Source: Shinisaurus crocodilurus
Taxonomy: Eukaryota > Chordata > Lepidosauria > Squamata > Shinisauridae
Assembly: GCA_021292165.1 (NCBI GenBank)
Contig: CM037879.1
Coordinates: forward strand, 250,461,438-250,525,437
Reading direction: 5' to 3'
DNA: 64,000 nucleotides
The notes beneath the pieces are model-generated. The model did not search any database. It was not told the DNA's origin and was given only the letters and a program-made list of their open reading frames with translations. A program made the position numbers and the translations under genes. Positions 35,279 to 47,770 of the stretch are shown here, one piece after another. Positions within the stretch are counted from its first letter, which is position 1. Each line of letters starts with the position of its first letter.

Positions 35279-35415
35279 CAGGGGTAAGCAACCTGGTGCC
35301 TTACAGATGTTTTAGATGACATCTTGCATAAACCCTGACCATTGTTGGCCTGCTGGCTGGGGCTTATCAAAGTTTTAGGTAAGAATATCTGGAGGGTGCA
35401 CTACATTGCCTACCC
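35279..35415. mobile_element. hAT-type MITE, CAGGGGTA family
   Basis: Starts CAGGGGTAAGCAACCTGGTG and ends ACATTGCCTACCC, the reverse complement of the terminal GGGTAGGCA type seen in the better copy at 41256-41591. The final bases and the 8-bp duplication have decayed. Confidence 0.6.
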
Positions 35416-37546
35416 GTCTTTCATAGAAATTTCTAAGTAATGGTAAGTAAGTGGCTCACAAAATGGAGGTCAACACAACATTACTTTGTTAAATGTTTCA
35501 CTTACAAATATCATACTTTACAGTGTGACTGTCATTATGAGGCTTAAATATTTACCTGTCAGTCAAAACATCTGCTTAATAATAAATGTAAATTTAAATA
35601 GGGTTGAGGCAGATGGGCAGCCAGACAAAACTTCTAGATACTGTTCTTCAGGAAAGCTTCTAAAATTGTGGCCCATTAACTTATCCTGCATTCAGTTAGA
35701 AAGGTTACATATTTATTATTATAAAAGTGGTTAGCTCATATTGGGGTGCAGGGGAGAGTTGATGATGGGGAATGCATTATGTATTTTAATGTTTGTTTGC
35801 GGGACAAAGTTTGATGAATATGGGTTTCTCAAAAAGTTAGTAGAACTGTGAAATGAACATCCTGACACATGATACATGTGTTGCTACTAAACACTTTAAT
35901 AAGTAGTTTGCTTGGTTTTTACCAACCCAAACAACTTGTAAAAACATTTCATAAAGTGTTGTTATGCACAAAATTCCTACACTCAACAGGACATTCTTTT
36001 CTACAGAAGAGAAAATTAGAAGATGCTTGGGTATATCTCATACTTTCTATACTGAGGCTTTGGTAGCAGTTAATCACATTTGTATAGTATACTTTGTGGA
36101 TTGATTTTTAAGTCAGTATAATTAAAAACCATCAAGAAAAGGACCAGTTTTAAATTAAATCAGGTTTTCATCTTGCTAATTCATATATTTCCTAAAAGCT
36201 ATGCATACTGCTATAACACAATATTCTGTTACTAATTAATTGAGGCACTTATGCTACACAGGCGCATAACCAGAAATGTCTGGTCATGCAACTCACATAT
36301 ATTTTATGCTCCAGAATATATATTTACTTTGAAGAGCAACTGTGAATTTAAGGAATTTTGTTTGGTTCTCTCATATAAAGAGATATAAGGAGAAAAAGCA
36401 AGATCACATACTTGAAGACTTGCAGTGTTCAGAATTTTCCAGAAGCAAGAATTGGTCATTATTTGGCAAATAGTGTTTGTCCATGACATTGAAAGCAAAG
36501 GTGCATGCTGTTTGATGGACTGAATATGCATAACTTTTAGAATAATTAATACATTACCTGTTGTATCGTAATGCTTGACCACAGAAGTGACATAAATTCT
36601 TCCCCTCCACCCCACCTTTTAAACTGAAAAACCAGCTATAATTCAATGTATCTGCTCAGGTCATATATTCAGTTTTAAGAGATTAGGAGTGTAGACTCCT
36701 TAATATGTTAATATTATGTTCAGCTATCCTTAATATGTTAATATTATGTTCAGATGTAGGCGTGTGAAATTCATTATGTTATCTACAATGCATGCAATAA
36801 ACTAATTCGGATTTTACCAGTTGGCCTGGCCATTTTTGTCTCAGAGAAGTCTCAGGTGGTGCACCAAAAGCTGCTAAAAGGTGCTTTATGCCACAGATGC
36901 CATCTGGGCATCTAAAGCAAAGGGGAATATAGCAGCTCCGCTAAGCTGCAAACTTGATCCTTAAGGTAAAACCTCACCATGAATAGGCTGAACAATTCCT
37001 CCATAGTCAGATGGACTATCCACCAATAATACATCTCGTTGACAGTGATCTGAGACGGAACATTTTCTGCTGTGACATTGTTTCTGTGGAAAATGCTACA
37101 TTTCTTTTTTAAAAATCCATAACATAATGAACAGATAAAATACCATTTAATATAAGAAGTATCAAGTTTTAATTACAGTGCAGTTATTCACAGAACAAGT
37201 TGCCTTTTCTTTGCACAATAGACTACATTTCTTTACAGATTTTTAAACTGTGCATAACCATTTATGTAGCTGTATTGACATTAAAATTTGAACATTCACA
37301 CTTATAAAAGTACGTATTTGAGCATAAATTGACTATAGAATTACTTGTGCTTCAGAGGCCAAAGCACATGGGGAAATACTTAAGAAAACTGAATTAAAAG
37401 TGTCCACAAATGTTGCATCCATTTATCCACACTCAGTTGCTCAATTTATTTTTAATGCCAAGGCTACTTTTGAAAAATAGGGCTAGATGATTTGTATAGT
37501 GTGTGGTGATGCATTATATTCCATTTTAAAATATGTACTTTTTCAG
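35416..37546. other. Intron upstream of the first ATF7IP coding exon
   Basis: AT-rich with no recognisable exon. A direct duplication of CCTTAATATGTTAATATTAT plus GTTCAG is at about 36697-36752. The acceptor is TACTTTTTCAG, ending at 37546. Confidence 0.5.
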
Positions 37547-37553
37547 GATCAAG

Positions 37554-38637
37554 ATGGAAAGCAATGAAGAGCCTCAAAAAAAAGTGTTTAAGGCCCGGAA
37601 AACCATGAGAGCCAGTGACCGACAACAGCTTGAGAGTGTGTATAAGGTGAAGGAGGAGCTTCTGAAGACCACTGATGTCAAGTTGTTGAATGGGAAACAT
37701 GAAAATGGGGATTCAGATCTCAATTCCTCTTTACTCAATTCGGACTGCACTGAGGACAAAGAGGTGAATGGCATAGAAGATTTATGCCTTGACTCTGAAG
37801 AAGGAAAAATGGACTCTGAAGAAATCACTGATGCCAAAAGCCCAGATGTCAAGGAAAACCAGGCTGATGACCTGACTCCCAAACTTGAAACTCCTTCTCC
37901 TGAGAACATTGTTTCTGAACAAGATCATGAGGATGCTAGCTCTACTTCAGGCCCTGATCCTGAAAGTCAGGTGCTTGACTGTAATAAAGACAATGACATC
38001 CAGGAAGAGGTCAACATAAAAGATGATTTGGACCATAGAGATATTTGTATAAAAGATGATTTGGATCAGAAAGCCACACCAAACCAACCTGAAGAGGAAA
38101 GTCAAGTAAGTGGTAATGTTAATGACTGCACAGTAGAACCAGTAGAAACAAAAGAGTTAGCACTTACACCTGATCTGCCTGTGGAAGAAGAAAAAAGTGC
38201 AGAGGAAGCTGTTGTAAAAGAGAACATTGGCGAGGAAGCGATATCTAGCAGTTTGGATACAGATGAGTGTCCAAAGGCTGAAGATGTCCAATCTGCAGAC
38301 CTTGAAGAGACTAGCACTCAAAAAGCTGTTGAAGGTGAACCAACTGAGAGCATCTTGGGAAATGCAGGCACCATGGAAACAGATGAAATTATTCCTATTT
38401 TAGAAAAGCTGGCCCCAGCAGATGAATTAAACTGTTTCTCCAAATCCATCTTGGTTCCAGTGGAAAATTCTAACTTAGACACAGAAGATAAAGTGGAAAG
38501 CTCATTAAATTCTCCATTGAAACATGAAAGCAGTGAAAGTTTGCCGAAAGAAGCTTTCTTGGTGCTTTCTGATGAAGAGGAACTCTGTTGTGACAAAGAA
38601 GCTGAAATTATAATGCCAAACCATGCAAGCCCTTCAG
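37554..38637 (+). CDS. ATF7IP: ATF7IP first coding exon (N-terminal 361 codons)
   Basis: ATF7IP (MCAF1) is a nuclear cofactor that stabilises and guides SETDB1 for H3K9 trimethylation and links it to MBD1-bound DNA. The exon begins after TTTTTCAG at 37547; ATG at 37554 is in good Kozak context (AAGATGG). An upstream in-frame ATG at 37533 lies inside the intron. Recognition rests on PQKKVFKARKTMR near residue 8, METDEIIPILEKLAP about residue 275 and SLPKEAFLVLSDEE about residue 330, all strongly resembling human ATF7IP as I remember it. The product is acidic and low complexity, probably disordered; FLVLSDEE looks like a SUMO-interacting motif. A short tandem IKDDLD repeat lies near residues 155-170. 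The long Ser/Asp-rich expansion of the mammalian N-terminus appears absent. The donor CAG|GTTAGT at 38638 leaves phase 1. The SETDB1-binding and fibronectin regions lie outside the window. Confidence 0.94.
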
Positions 38638-39610
38638 GTTAGTGGTATCCTTTTTATTTTTATTTTAAACAAGTGGTTCCTTACAATCATGTGTTTGAAT
38701 TTTGATGCATCCTTTGAATAAAATAATTAGAGCTCTAATAAACTGTGTGCCAGTGTTCAAATATGTACTTAGGAATTTTGGCATTTTGTATAGAATGTGG
38801 TATTCTCCAGAAAAATAGTTGGCCATGCACTTGTAACATAAACTTATTAGAACAACGGATTAGTATTCAAAAGGTGCTACTTACACAGAAGTAGTTAACA
38901 GAAATAATGATGCCAAATTTAATGAGCACGGAATTGGAAGACAAATGATCAGTTCCTCAAGACTCCAGAGCCCTGTTTGTTTCAACTGCTTTACAGAGCA
39001 AATGTCCAAATCACATGGAGCAGGTTCTGCTTTCAGGAAGTGCAGTGAACCTGAAGGCTATCTTAAACATGTGTGACGTATACTATTGGTGACTACTTGT
39101 GCTTCTTAAATTCTGTGTCCTGTTTAGATATACCTGCAGCTACAGCATATGAAAAGAATTAATTTTGTTGCTGTCAGCAAGGCCATTCTTCGGTTTGTGT
39201 AATACTTGAGTGCAATCAGTTGACAATATTAGACTAGTTATAGTTTCAACTGCTTTCCAACTCTGCTTATTGAGTAAACTGCTTTGAATAGTAAAATTTG
39301 GGAAAGGCCACATCTCAGCAATGTTTTTTTCCTATTATAGAACACTAATAGGCAGTCTGCCAAATATGTCTGATTTTAAAAATTGTTGTGGTGGTTTTGT
39401 GTTGGGTGTTTGGGAAGTTCTTTGGAAGAAATATTTATAATCACCAGGCTTAATCCTCCTGCACAAAAAAGGATGATTGGGTATAGAATATAGATTAAAT
39501 CCATTGGAGTGGGCATATATATCTTTAATGCCATTTTACTTGGGGTACTCCAGGGACATCCTGTAACAGAAAATTGGATATGTTGAAATTCTGCTTATCC
39601 CCCCCCCCCC
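38638..39610. other. ATF7IP intron, nothing recognised
   Basis: Start of the roughly 20-kb intron. Contains AT-rich unassigned DNA and a C-run at about 39600-39610. Confidence 0.6.
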
Positions 39611-41985
39611 ATTTGAAACATTTATATACCACCCTTCAGACTATTTAGCTTTCAAGGTTGTGCACAATTTAAATTTAGTTTACAATAAAACAATGATAAA
39701 CCAGGTATTAAATATTAAAATCCTTAAAGCTAAAAACAATAACAGATTAAAATGTCTGTGCCCCAAAAGGTAAATTAGATACTGGCTGCAAATCACCACA
39801 GTCTTCCTGTAAATTCACTTCTTTGGCAATAGTAACCACTGCTTCTTTTAAGTTCAGCACATGCCTCTTCCAAGGGATAGTACTGATAATCACCCTGACC
39901 CTTGGAACTGAGTCTCATGACTAGATGCACTCAACCAAGAAGGGCAAGAGTTAAGTGGGGAGATCATTAACTGCACCTCTCCAAGAACTTTTCCTTGTCA
40001 AGGAACAAAAACGGAAACTGATCCAAGCACCCGTGATGAGCAGATGCCCTGGATCTCTCTGGCTAAGACTCTAATTCAATAACAGCATCTAGCTTAGATG
40101 CATACCAACAATTTTATCCATAAAGATGGCTGCCTATTTGAGTCATTTCTGCCCCGTTTTTTAGTTGGAAGGTTCTCGGAGCAGCTAACAATGATTTAAA
40201 ATACAGTAAAATAACAAAAGCGACATATAAAAAAAATAATAGAGCAGCCAAGAAAAATAAGTCTGTGACAGGCCATGTTAAATACGAACTAAAATGGCAA
40301 GATTCCAAAAGCCTAGTCAAAGCTTTTCAGTTGGCGCTGGAAGGACAACAAACTCTGCTCTAGGAAGACCATTCCAAAGTCTGGGCCTTTTCCGTTTTGG
40401 CACCTGACCCTGGTTCACAATCCTCCCACCCTCCAAAGGCGTGGGTTCACTGAAGAAGAGCCTGTGAAGAAGATCTTAACAGTGAGCCTGTGACAACATA
40501 CTTTCTGTTTAGAGGCCCTACACAGCCTGTCTTATCTCAAAGAGTTCAACTGTATGACACTGTGGACACAGTGGGAGCAGAAAAGAACACCTTAGCTTCC
40601 ATCACTACAACATCTTAAGCCAAATATGCTCCATGGTCTTCAACTGGATTCAGCCGAAGTATTGCACCACCTGACTGCAACTAGGGAAGAGGGCACCTGC
40701 GAGCAATCATATGCGTAAACCTTGGATGATAAATCTACCAGAGTTCTGGGCATAGTTGGATCCATGCATTTCTGTGGACAGATCACCTCGAATACTTCCA
40801 AGGGTGGAGGATCTGTCGTTACTGAAATCTAAACTCATCCCAGATAATCTGTCAGTAACAAATGTATCATTCCCACAACTCCAACAGCAGATCACCTTAT
40901 TCTAGGCCTATGCAGAACAATGAATCCAGAGTAGCCTTGTTACTCTTGTTGTCATCAGTACATTGGGAAAATTCCATGATTGCCATGGCAACTATGAAAC
41001 ACTGATCTAAACACTTCAAAGTGCTGCATGTGGATGTTGAAGTCTCTTGAAATTGCTAATCTGGGTGAGCCCCCCACATCAAGCTTGATATCACATCTGA
41101 TGCATCTGGAGAGTTTGCTGGGTATCAAGACAGACAGTGTGCTAACAGGATCCCCATGCCCTCCTTGTCACCCAGCACTAAATACATGCAGTCACAATTG
41201 GTTGTGTTTCATAGAGGATACCTGGCCAAAAGGATGAAATACCTACAGACTGCAGCAGGGGTAGGCAGTGTGGTACCCATGGGTACCATTGCACCCCCAG
41301 TCACCTTTCTTGATGCCCACCTAGTTGCCCTAATCATCCTAATTTAAAAGAAAATAACACATTTTCTTACTGGCAGCTGGGATTGCTGTGAAACAGGTTT
41401 CTGTTGGTGCTGAAAACATTGGGTACAAAGGAGTTGTTTTGTGTGTTGCAGCTCAGATGCCACCTCTGCCTTGTACTCAAGGTTACTTGTCCTTTGCCAC
41501 ATCTCCCATCGTGGCTATTTTGTGGTGGTGCTCAGGACAGTTACTCAGATTGCCAAATGTTCCCAAGGCCCCAAAAGATTGCCTACCCCTGGACTACAGC
41601 AACACCCCAACCCTTTTCTTTAGGCTGTTGCTGGAGCCAGTTGGCCCCAAACTGGCCCACACTGCACTGTCTAGCATAGTTCGAAGCGACCTCCATAAAT
41701 TAAGTTATGAATGTGTAATTGGGTATCAACATGGCATTAGCCAGCACTGAGGGTTAGGAAGACCACCAATATTGCCTCCAGTGTCTTCAGGGTTGAGGAT
41801 ATGACTGTGTGTCTCCTTACCTGAGCTGTTCCTGCACCCTATAATACCCTATCTTCTTCCCCATCCTAATTGGGTATCTGCGTCTTCCCACTCGCTGTGA
41901 CTTGTCAACCACTCAAATTAGAGCAAGTTTCCTCTCCTTCCCATAAACAAAGCCCAGCAACATCCTTACTCTTAAAATTATAGAA
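39611..41985 (-). pseudogene. L2-like LINE remains, antisense
   Basis: Three landmarks in order on the minus strand support one or more deleted L2-like copies. The 3' untranslated region at about 40130-40560 has ACCATTCCAAAGTCTGGGCC and GAAGATCTTAACAGTGAGCC. Endonuclease-region antisense follows at about 41010-41250. More 5' sequence lies beyond the inserted hAT at 41256-41591 (CAGCAACACCCCAACCC, GGCATTAGCCAGCACTGAGG, GATATGACTGTGTGTCTCC). The reverse-transcriptase core seems deleted. Comparison with 45321-47770, which keeps the same order, supports the assignment. No open frame survives. Confidence 0.55.
41256..41591. mobile_element. hAT-type MITE inside L2, 8-bp target duplication
   Basis: Starts CAGGGGTAGGCA and ends TTGCCTACCCCTG, perfect inverted termini. 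The flanks GACTGCAG (41248-41255) and GACTACAG (41592-41599) are a 7/8 match, an aged 8-bp hAT duplication. The L2-like sequence on both sides joins sensibly across one copy of the duplication. Non-coding, 336 bp. Confidence 0.8.
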
Positions 41986-42849
41986 GAGGGTCCGAGAACA
42001 ACTGCACCCTATGTTAAATAAGGCTCTTCACAGGAATCTACTAAGAGGACTTTTTCACCAGGTTTATCTTATGGATGGGTCCTAAGAGAGGTAATTGTTC
42101 ATGCAAGAATATGCTCTACCACTGTGCGACATTGTCATATATTTCACTGCTATCATATTGTGTGTTAAGAAGGATGTGGTACTTAGCTTACTTATTAGAA
42201 AAGTTCTGACAAAGGACTTTCAGAATAACCAATTTATATTGACCAGAAAGGATTCAAACTCCAGCCTTTCCAACTTGAAAAAGTGGTTATCCATTCCTTC
42301 AAGACAGAATGGTGAGGTGCCTATCTGCCATTGTAGAATACTTTTAGGGATGTGTTTAATAGCATTAACAGCCGAGCCCTGAAATTGAATCTAGAGCCTA
42401 GGTTGTTGACAATCTCACTTCAACCCACTATATATCAAACTTAAGCAAGTACGGTATTGCGTGTACACTTTCAATGCATTTTCACAGTCAGAGGGCTAGA
42501 AACATGCTTGTAAAGTAAAGTAAGCTGAGATTTTCAGTTGAATTCTGTATTCTTGCAAAATTGTGGTATTCACATATAGCACTATTTGCTCAAACTCTGC
42601 ATTCAAACTAACAGCATCCTAGCAAGGCCTTTTCTAAGGGATTCCCTGCCCCAAAGAGTATTTATTTTGCTTACATGCTTACTATTTCCCATTTTGCTTC
42701 TGAAGGTAGGTGAACATTGAGGGAAGGTTAAGGTGGCTTTTAAAACTGGATTAAAAACAGCAAGATACAAAACAATATACAGTAATGAGATCACATAAAA
42801 ATCAAATGAAAATACTGGAAAACAGCAGCATTACAGTAAAAACAATATC
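41986..42849. other. ATF7IP intron, nothing recognised
   Basis: No supported feature. The last part may be antisense L2-like 3' sequence of the next element. Confidence 0.35.
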
Positions 42850-44430
42850 TAGCAGCAGGCAGTAGCAGGTCTCCAAACCTCTTAAACAGCTGAATTTTTG
42901 GACTGACCCTTTTAAGTGGAAGCATGACCCCATCTAGGACAGATTGTACATCTACTCCTGAGCTTGCCTCTCAGCCAATAGCTCTTTTAGCAAGTGGCAG
43001 CTGGGCAGGCTATGTTGAATGACTCTGTAGGAGTCGTTTAACATAGCCCTTGTTCAGTTACGGTGCTATCTCCCATGCCCACCTGCCTTGCTTCTGAGAA
43101 TGGACAGACATGTAGCAGAGCCTTAGATATTGATCAAAATGCATGAGTAGATACCTGTGGGATGAGACCATCCTTTAGACATCCTATCTGCAAATGTTTA
43201 AGAACCTTTAAGGTGAATGTCAGCACCTTGAATTGGGGCCTGATAAAAATTTAATAACCAGTGAAGTTATAATAATATTGGAGCTATATGCTTGGTATAG
43301 TGAGTCCCTGTAAAATCTGGCTGTTGCAATTTCTCAACTCTTTTTCAAAAACCGCCCCATGTAGAGCATGTTTAATCTGGATCTTACCATAGCATGAATT
43401 ATTGTGGCCAGGTCTCCTTTTTCCAGGTAAGGGTGTAGATGATGTACCAAGCTATGCCAGTAAATATCACTCCTAGCCACTGCTACCACCTCAACATCCA
43501 GAAGGACTCTCAGGCTATGAAACTGATCTATAAGGGGGAATGCATCCCCATTGAGAATAGGTTGTACACCACCTCCTAGATCAGCTTCTCCCACCCCAAA
43601 GGGAATTCTGTTTTGTCCAGCTTAATTTTCAGTTTGATTCCCCCCCAGCCCGTACATTGTTAATCTAAGGCACCAGTTCACAATTTCCACTACTTCCCTA
43701 GGATCTCATGAAAAAGACAAGACAGCTGGGTATCATCAGCATACTAATGACACCTCGGCTCAAATCTGTGGATGAGAGCAACCTCCACCAGTGCTATCAG
43801 ATTGACATTGAACAGCATGGGAGACAAGATTGATCTCTGCAGCAACTTTGAAGCCATAGGGAACAGCTGTCTCCCAGCGTCGCCTTCTGAGTCCTCACCC
43901 TCCAGAAACATACTTCATATTCCTCACCCACCCCAAGTCCCATCCCGGTGAAGCACCCTAGAAGAATTTAATAGTCAATAGTATCAAAAGCTGCTGAGAA
44001 GTCCTGGGGAATCAAGAAAATTGCATTTCCCCTGTCCATTTCTTGGTGCAGATCATCCGTTAGAGTGACCAAGGCACTTCTAGTTCTAAAACAAGGCCAG
44101 GGACTGGATTGAAATGGATCCAGAAAATTACTCCTTTGTGAAAACTGGCCACAGTCCTTGGAAATTGAGTACAGTAATACCTTGGATTGCAAGTAACTTG
44201 GTTTGAGAGCGTTTTGCAAGACAAGCAAATTTTTTAAAATATTTATTATTTATTTTTTACTTGATATACAAGCAACGTCTTGCAATACAAGTACTGTAGT
44301 ACGGCTTAAATTAAAAATCTCTGTACAAATTTTTTTGGGGGGGATTTCATTTTGATATAAGAGTGTTTTGGATTACAAGCACGTTTCCGGAACGAATTAT
44401 GCTCTCAATCCAAGGCATGACTGTATTTTG
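42850..44430 (-). pseudogene. L2-like LINE, reverse-transcriptase remains, antisense
   Basis: The minus strand encodes FLDPFQSSPWPCFRTRSALV and LTDDLHQEMDRGNAIFLI followed by SAAFDTIDY (about 43970-44130), a core reverse-transcriptase stretch of L2/CR1-type LINEs. At 43334-43594 comes GDAFPLIDQFHSLRVLLD and DLATIIHAMVRSRLNMLYMG, the C-terminal part. The parts are in the correct order with frameshifts and gaps. A family-2 Tigger-like MITE interrupts it at 44172-44423. Dead copy. Confidence 0.8.
44172..44423. mobile_element. Tigger/pogo-like MITE, family 2, in L2
   Basis: CAGTAATACCTTGGATTGC and CAATCCAAGGCATGACTG are inverted termini, flanked by TA (44170-44171 and 44424-44425). It is 252 bp and inverted relative to 18629-18884, and inserted within an L2-like LINE as that copy did. 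Confidence 0.85.
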
Positions 44431-45065
44431 GCTGTGCCGTGCTGTTCAAAACCCATATTCACTCTACTGGATGACACTTCCGTTATAGTGACAGCAGAGA
44501 AGAACCTGCTCTTTGTTACTGTGATTACTATGGTATAGTTTCTTAAATGGACACTGTTCCAAGCTGAATGCCACTCACTATGTAAATTGCGAAGAAATGT
44601 CAGGACACAGCAGTGAGAGCACCCTGGGGTCACCATTTCAATTGCTATGCCTAGTCCATTGTTCCCAAGACTAACCAAATAGCTGACAGCAGTCACTGAA
44701 CAAAGCACATATTGCCCCAAGATTTTTTAAATCTCCATCACTAGGCTCCATCAGTTTCTGAGAGCAAACTATCCTAACTAGTTCGCATAACTTCAAAGAG
44801 ATATGGTCCATAGCTGTTCACTGACTTAGTTAACAAACTGACCATGTGCAGAGAGACCTTAATGCCTCGGCTACCAGAGTACTTGTTACAAGGCCAGAGC
44901 CTTATTTATTTGGTTAATTTCTGTGCTGCCTATCAATATAAATATTCTCAGGGAAACTCATAATAACAAAAATACAACAAAACCCAACAAAACAGTAAAG
45001 CAACAACAGGTAAAAACCAACAAAACAGTAAAGCAACAACAATAAAAAGTTAAAACAGGGTGAGG
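44431..45065. other. ATF7IP intron, nothing recognised
   Basis: Possibly more decayed LINE sequence, but no landmark could be named. Confidence 0.35.
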
Positions 45066-45320
45066 AGACCCAGTGTGGCGTAGTGGTTAGAGTGTTAGAC
45101 TGGGACTCAGGAGATCCAGGTTCTAGTCCCCGCTCGGCCATGAAACTCACTGGGTGACTTTGGGCCAGTCACTGACTCTCAGTCTAACCTACCTCACAGG
45201 GTTGTTGTGAGGATAACATGGAGAGGAGGAGGACAATGTAAGCCGGCTTGGGTTCCTTGCAGGAAAAAAGGCGGGGTATAAATATAATAAATAAATAATA
45301 AATAAATAAATAAATAGATA
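45066..45320 (+). mobile_element. Sauria SINE
   Basis: A tRNA-derived head with A-box GTGGCGTAGTGGTTAGAG and B-box GGTTCTAGTCC at normal spacing is followed by the conserved body AACTCACTGGGTGACTTTGG. The tail is GGCGGGGTATAAATATAATA with (AATA)n. This structure identifies the squamate Sauria SINE family. It abuts an L2-like copy. Little diverged compared with 29873-30325. Confidence 0.9.
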
Positions 45321-47770
45321 AAAGCAGCAGCAGTAAAATCATCACAGCTTTACAAGCCTTAGAGAATAAAAAGGCTTTTGCATGATGCCAGAAAGATAGC
45401 ATAGTAGACCCCATTTAAACCAGGGGAGAGAATTTCATAAATGAGATGACACAGCTGAGAAGACCACCTCCACAGTTGCCACCTGACTTTGGTGGAGTGG
45501 GTGCCTGGGGAAAGGCCTTTATTATCTCAGTGCAAAAGATATGGAGGTGGTCTCAAGCCCCGTAGGGTTTTAAAGATAACCAACAGCACCTGGAGTTTGT
45601 GCTTATAAACAGTGGGAGGTGTTCCCATTCATTTGTCCCAGTCATTAGTATTGCAGCCATCTTTTGTCCTAGCTAAAGTTTCCAAGCAGTTTTCAAAGGT
45701 GCCATATGTACAACCCATTATAGTTACCTGATCTGGAGATTACCAGCAGATGGATAACAGTGGCCAGGCTATCTCTGTCTCAAAGTGGCTGTAGGTGATG
45801 CACCAGCCTCAGCTAGTGAAAAGCACTTAGGATTCTAGTGGCAAAGCTAGATCTAGAAACACTCCCGAAAGTGTGCACTTTTATCCTTTAGGAGGAAGTG
45901 CAACCCCATTCAGAACAAGTTGAACTCTACCTCCCTGGTTAGACAAACCACCTACCAATAGTATTTCTGTCTTGTCTGGTTTGTGTTTCAGTTTATTGGC
46001 TTTTATCCAGTCCATTACAGAATCGAGGTACTGGTTCAACACATCATGTGACTCGGATCTAAAAGACAAATATAAAATTACCTGTCATCAGCCAGTTGAT
46101 GGCACCTCACTGTAAATCTCTGAGTAGCTGTTTCCAGTGGCGTCATGTAGATGTTAAAAAGCGTAGGCTGTACTTCTCCAAGCATCTTCTCTACATCATT
46201 GGCCTGTAACAACTGGAACTCATCCAATAAAGCACAACCAGACAGCCACTGACATCTCCCTAGACTGCACTGCAGAATTAGCTGCACCCAAGTCAAGGAA
46301 GATAAAAGAGTAACTTTATCCTCATAACATTTAGCAAGCATGTTACAGCATGCCTCTGAGAGTTCCTTTACTTCTTGTAGGTCAAGCTGTAAAAAGCCCT
46401 GAACCATTCAAGGTCTGCAAGATTACATTCTGAAGATTCAATGGTAGAGAAGTAATGCTTTGTTGCCATCATAGACTTTGCTGCCATCATATTGTAGGCT
46501 TGACAATAAGCTCTTACTTGTGATCAGTTGTGTTTATATGAAGTTCTACATCCCTTGCATTTTGGCTGCCTTTCTACCTGCTTCATCACCCTTAGCTTTC
46601 TGGTAAACTAAGGAGCCAGTGTGGCTTAGTGACTTGAGTGTTGGACTGGGACTCGGGAGATCCGGGTTCTAGTCCCCGCTCAGCCATGAAACTCACTGGG
46701 TGACTTTGGGCCAGTCACTGACTCTCAGCCTAACCTACCTCACAGGGTTGTTGTGAGGATAAAATGGAGAGGAGAAGGATTATGTAAGCCGCCTTGGGCT
46801 CCTTACAGGAAAAAAGGTGGGATATAAATGTAATAAATAAGGAGACAATTGGGCTTCACTTACCTATGCCAGACAAAAACTCCCTGAGGGTGTTCATTCC
46901 ATCAGTCTCTGGGGGCAGATTATTCTAATAGGTCCACTGCCCCTGTAAAGGAGAATAGCTTCTTCCTGTTGAGGTTTAGACTAACAGTAATGTGGCCATA
47001 ACAAGGCAGAAGCAGAAACCTCCCATAATCAGACAACTATTCCCCATCCAGTGCAGGACAAATCCAGAGTGCAACCAGCAACATGTGTTGAACAAATGAC
47101 ATGTTGGGATAGCCCCCATGGTTGTCATCGTGGTAATTAAATCCTGAGCAGTCAGTCAGCCTTGGCTTTGAATGTTGAGATATCCCAAGATCATAAACCA
47201 GGGGGTTCTCGGCACCAAGTTAGAGATCACCTCCATCAGCTTATGTAGGGAGACTGTTAGACAGTGAGGGTAGTCAGTACACTAACAGAATCTCTGATAG
47301 GCCTTGACTGTCCAACAGAAGGTACAAACACTTGAAGTTGATTTCTATACAGATGGGAAGTCTGATGAGGGAGATGGAGTTCCTGTAAACCTGAACAACT
47401 CCCTCTCCCCTTACCATCAAGCCTGTTTGATACTGCATTGAGAAACCAAGTGGACACAGTGAGAGAGACCAGCTTCTTGCAGCTGACCCATCCAGGTCTT
47501 AGTAACTCAAGTTGAGCACCTTCATCCACAATCAAGTCTTGAATGACTGTTTTTATTATGGACCAACCTGGCATTAAGCAATAGCAACATTAGGTGTGAT
47601 GGTACACATTGGCAGGGCAGCTTTGGTCAACGAGTCTTGGAGAAGTAACTGAAGAGGGAACAAGTTTTAAATGTCTGATCTCCCTTTTTCTCACCTGGCT
47701 CGTCCAACTCCTAAGTCCCAGCGCCATATTTTCCCCTGCCTGCAATTAATGTATTAGTGTCCCTGGACAC
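45321..47770 (-). pseudogene. L2-like LINE, longest copy, antisense
   Basis: The minus strand holds, in order from its 5' side: an endonuclease-region antisense stretch (about 47100-47600); MLGEVQPTLFNIYMTPLETA and TVRCHQLADDR (reverse-transcriptase, about 46078-46190, with the usual catalytic YADD reading LADD); YLDSVMDWIKANKLKHKPDK and EILLVGGLS (45881-46060); then the 3' region to about 45330. Frameshifts and stops make it non-functional. A Sauria SINE is inserted at 46619-46838 on the other strand. Confidence 0.75.
46619..46838 (+). mobile_element. Sauria SINE inserted in L2, with target duplication
   Basis: The same head, body and tail as 45066-45320, with B-box GGTTCTAGTCC. It is flanked by AAGGAGCCA (46610-46618) and AAGGAGACA (46839-46847), an 8/9 target duplication. 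Inserted in antisense orientation to the L2-like LINE. Confidence 0.85.

Noticed and set aside
36697..36752. Possible short mobile element
   Set aside because: A simple tandem duplication of about 29 bp without inverted ends or other copies.
37533..37553. ATG at 37533 in frame with the ATF7IP frame
   Set aside because: It lies within the polypyrimidine and acceptor sequence (TTTTTCAG ends at 37546). The ATG at 37554 begins the conserved protein.
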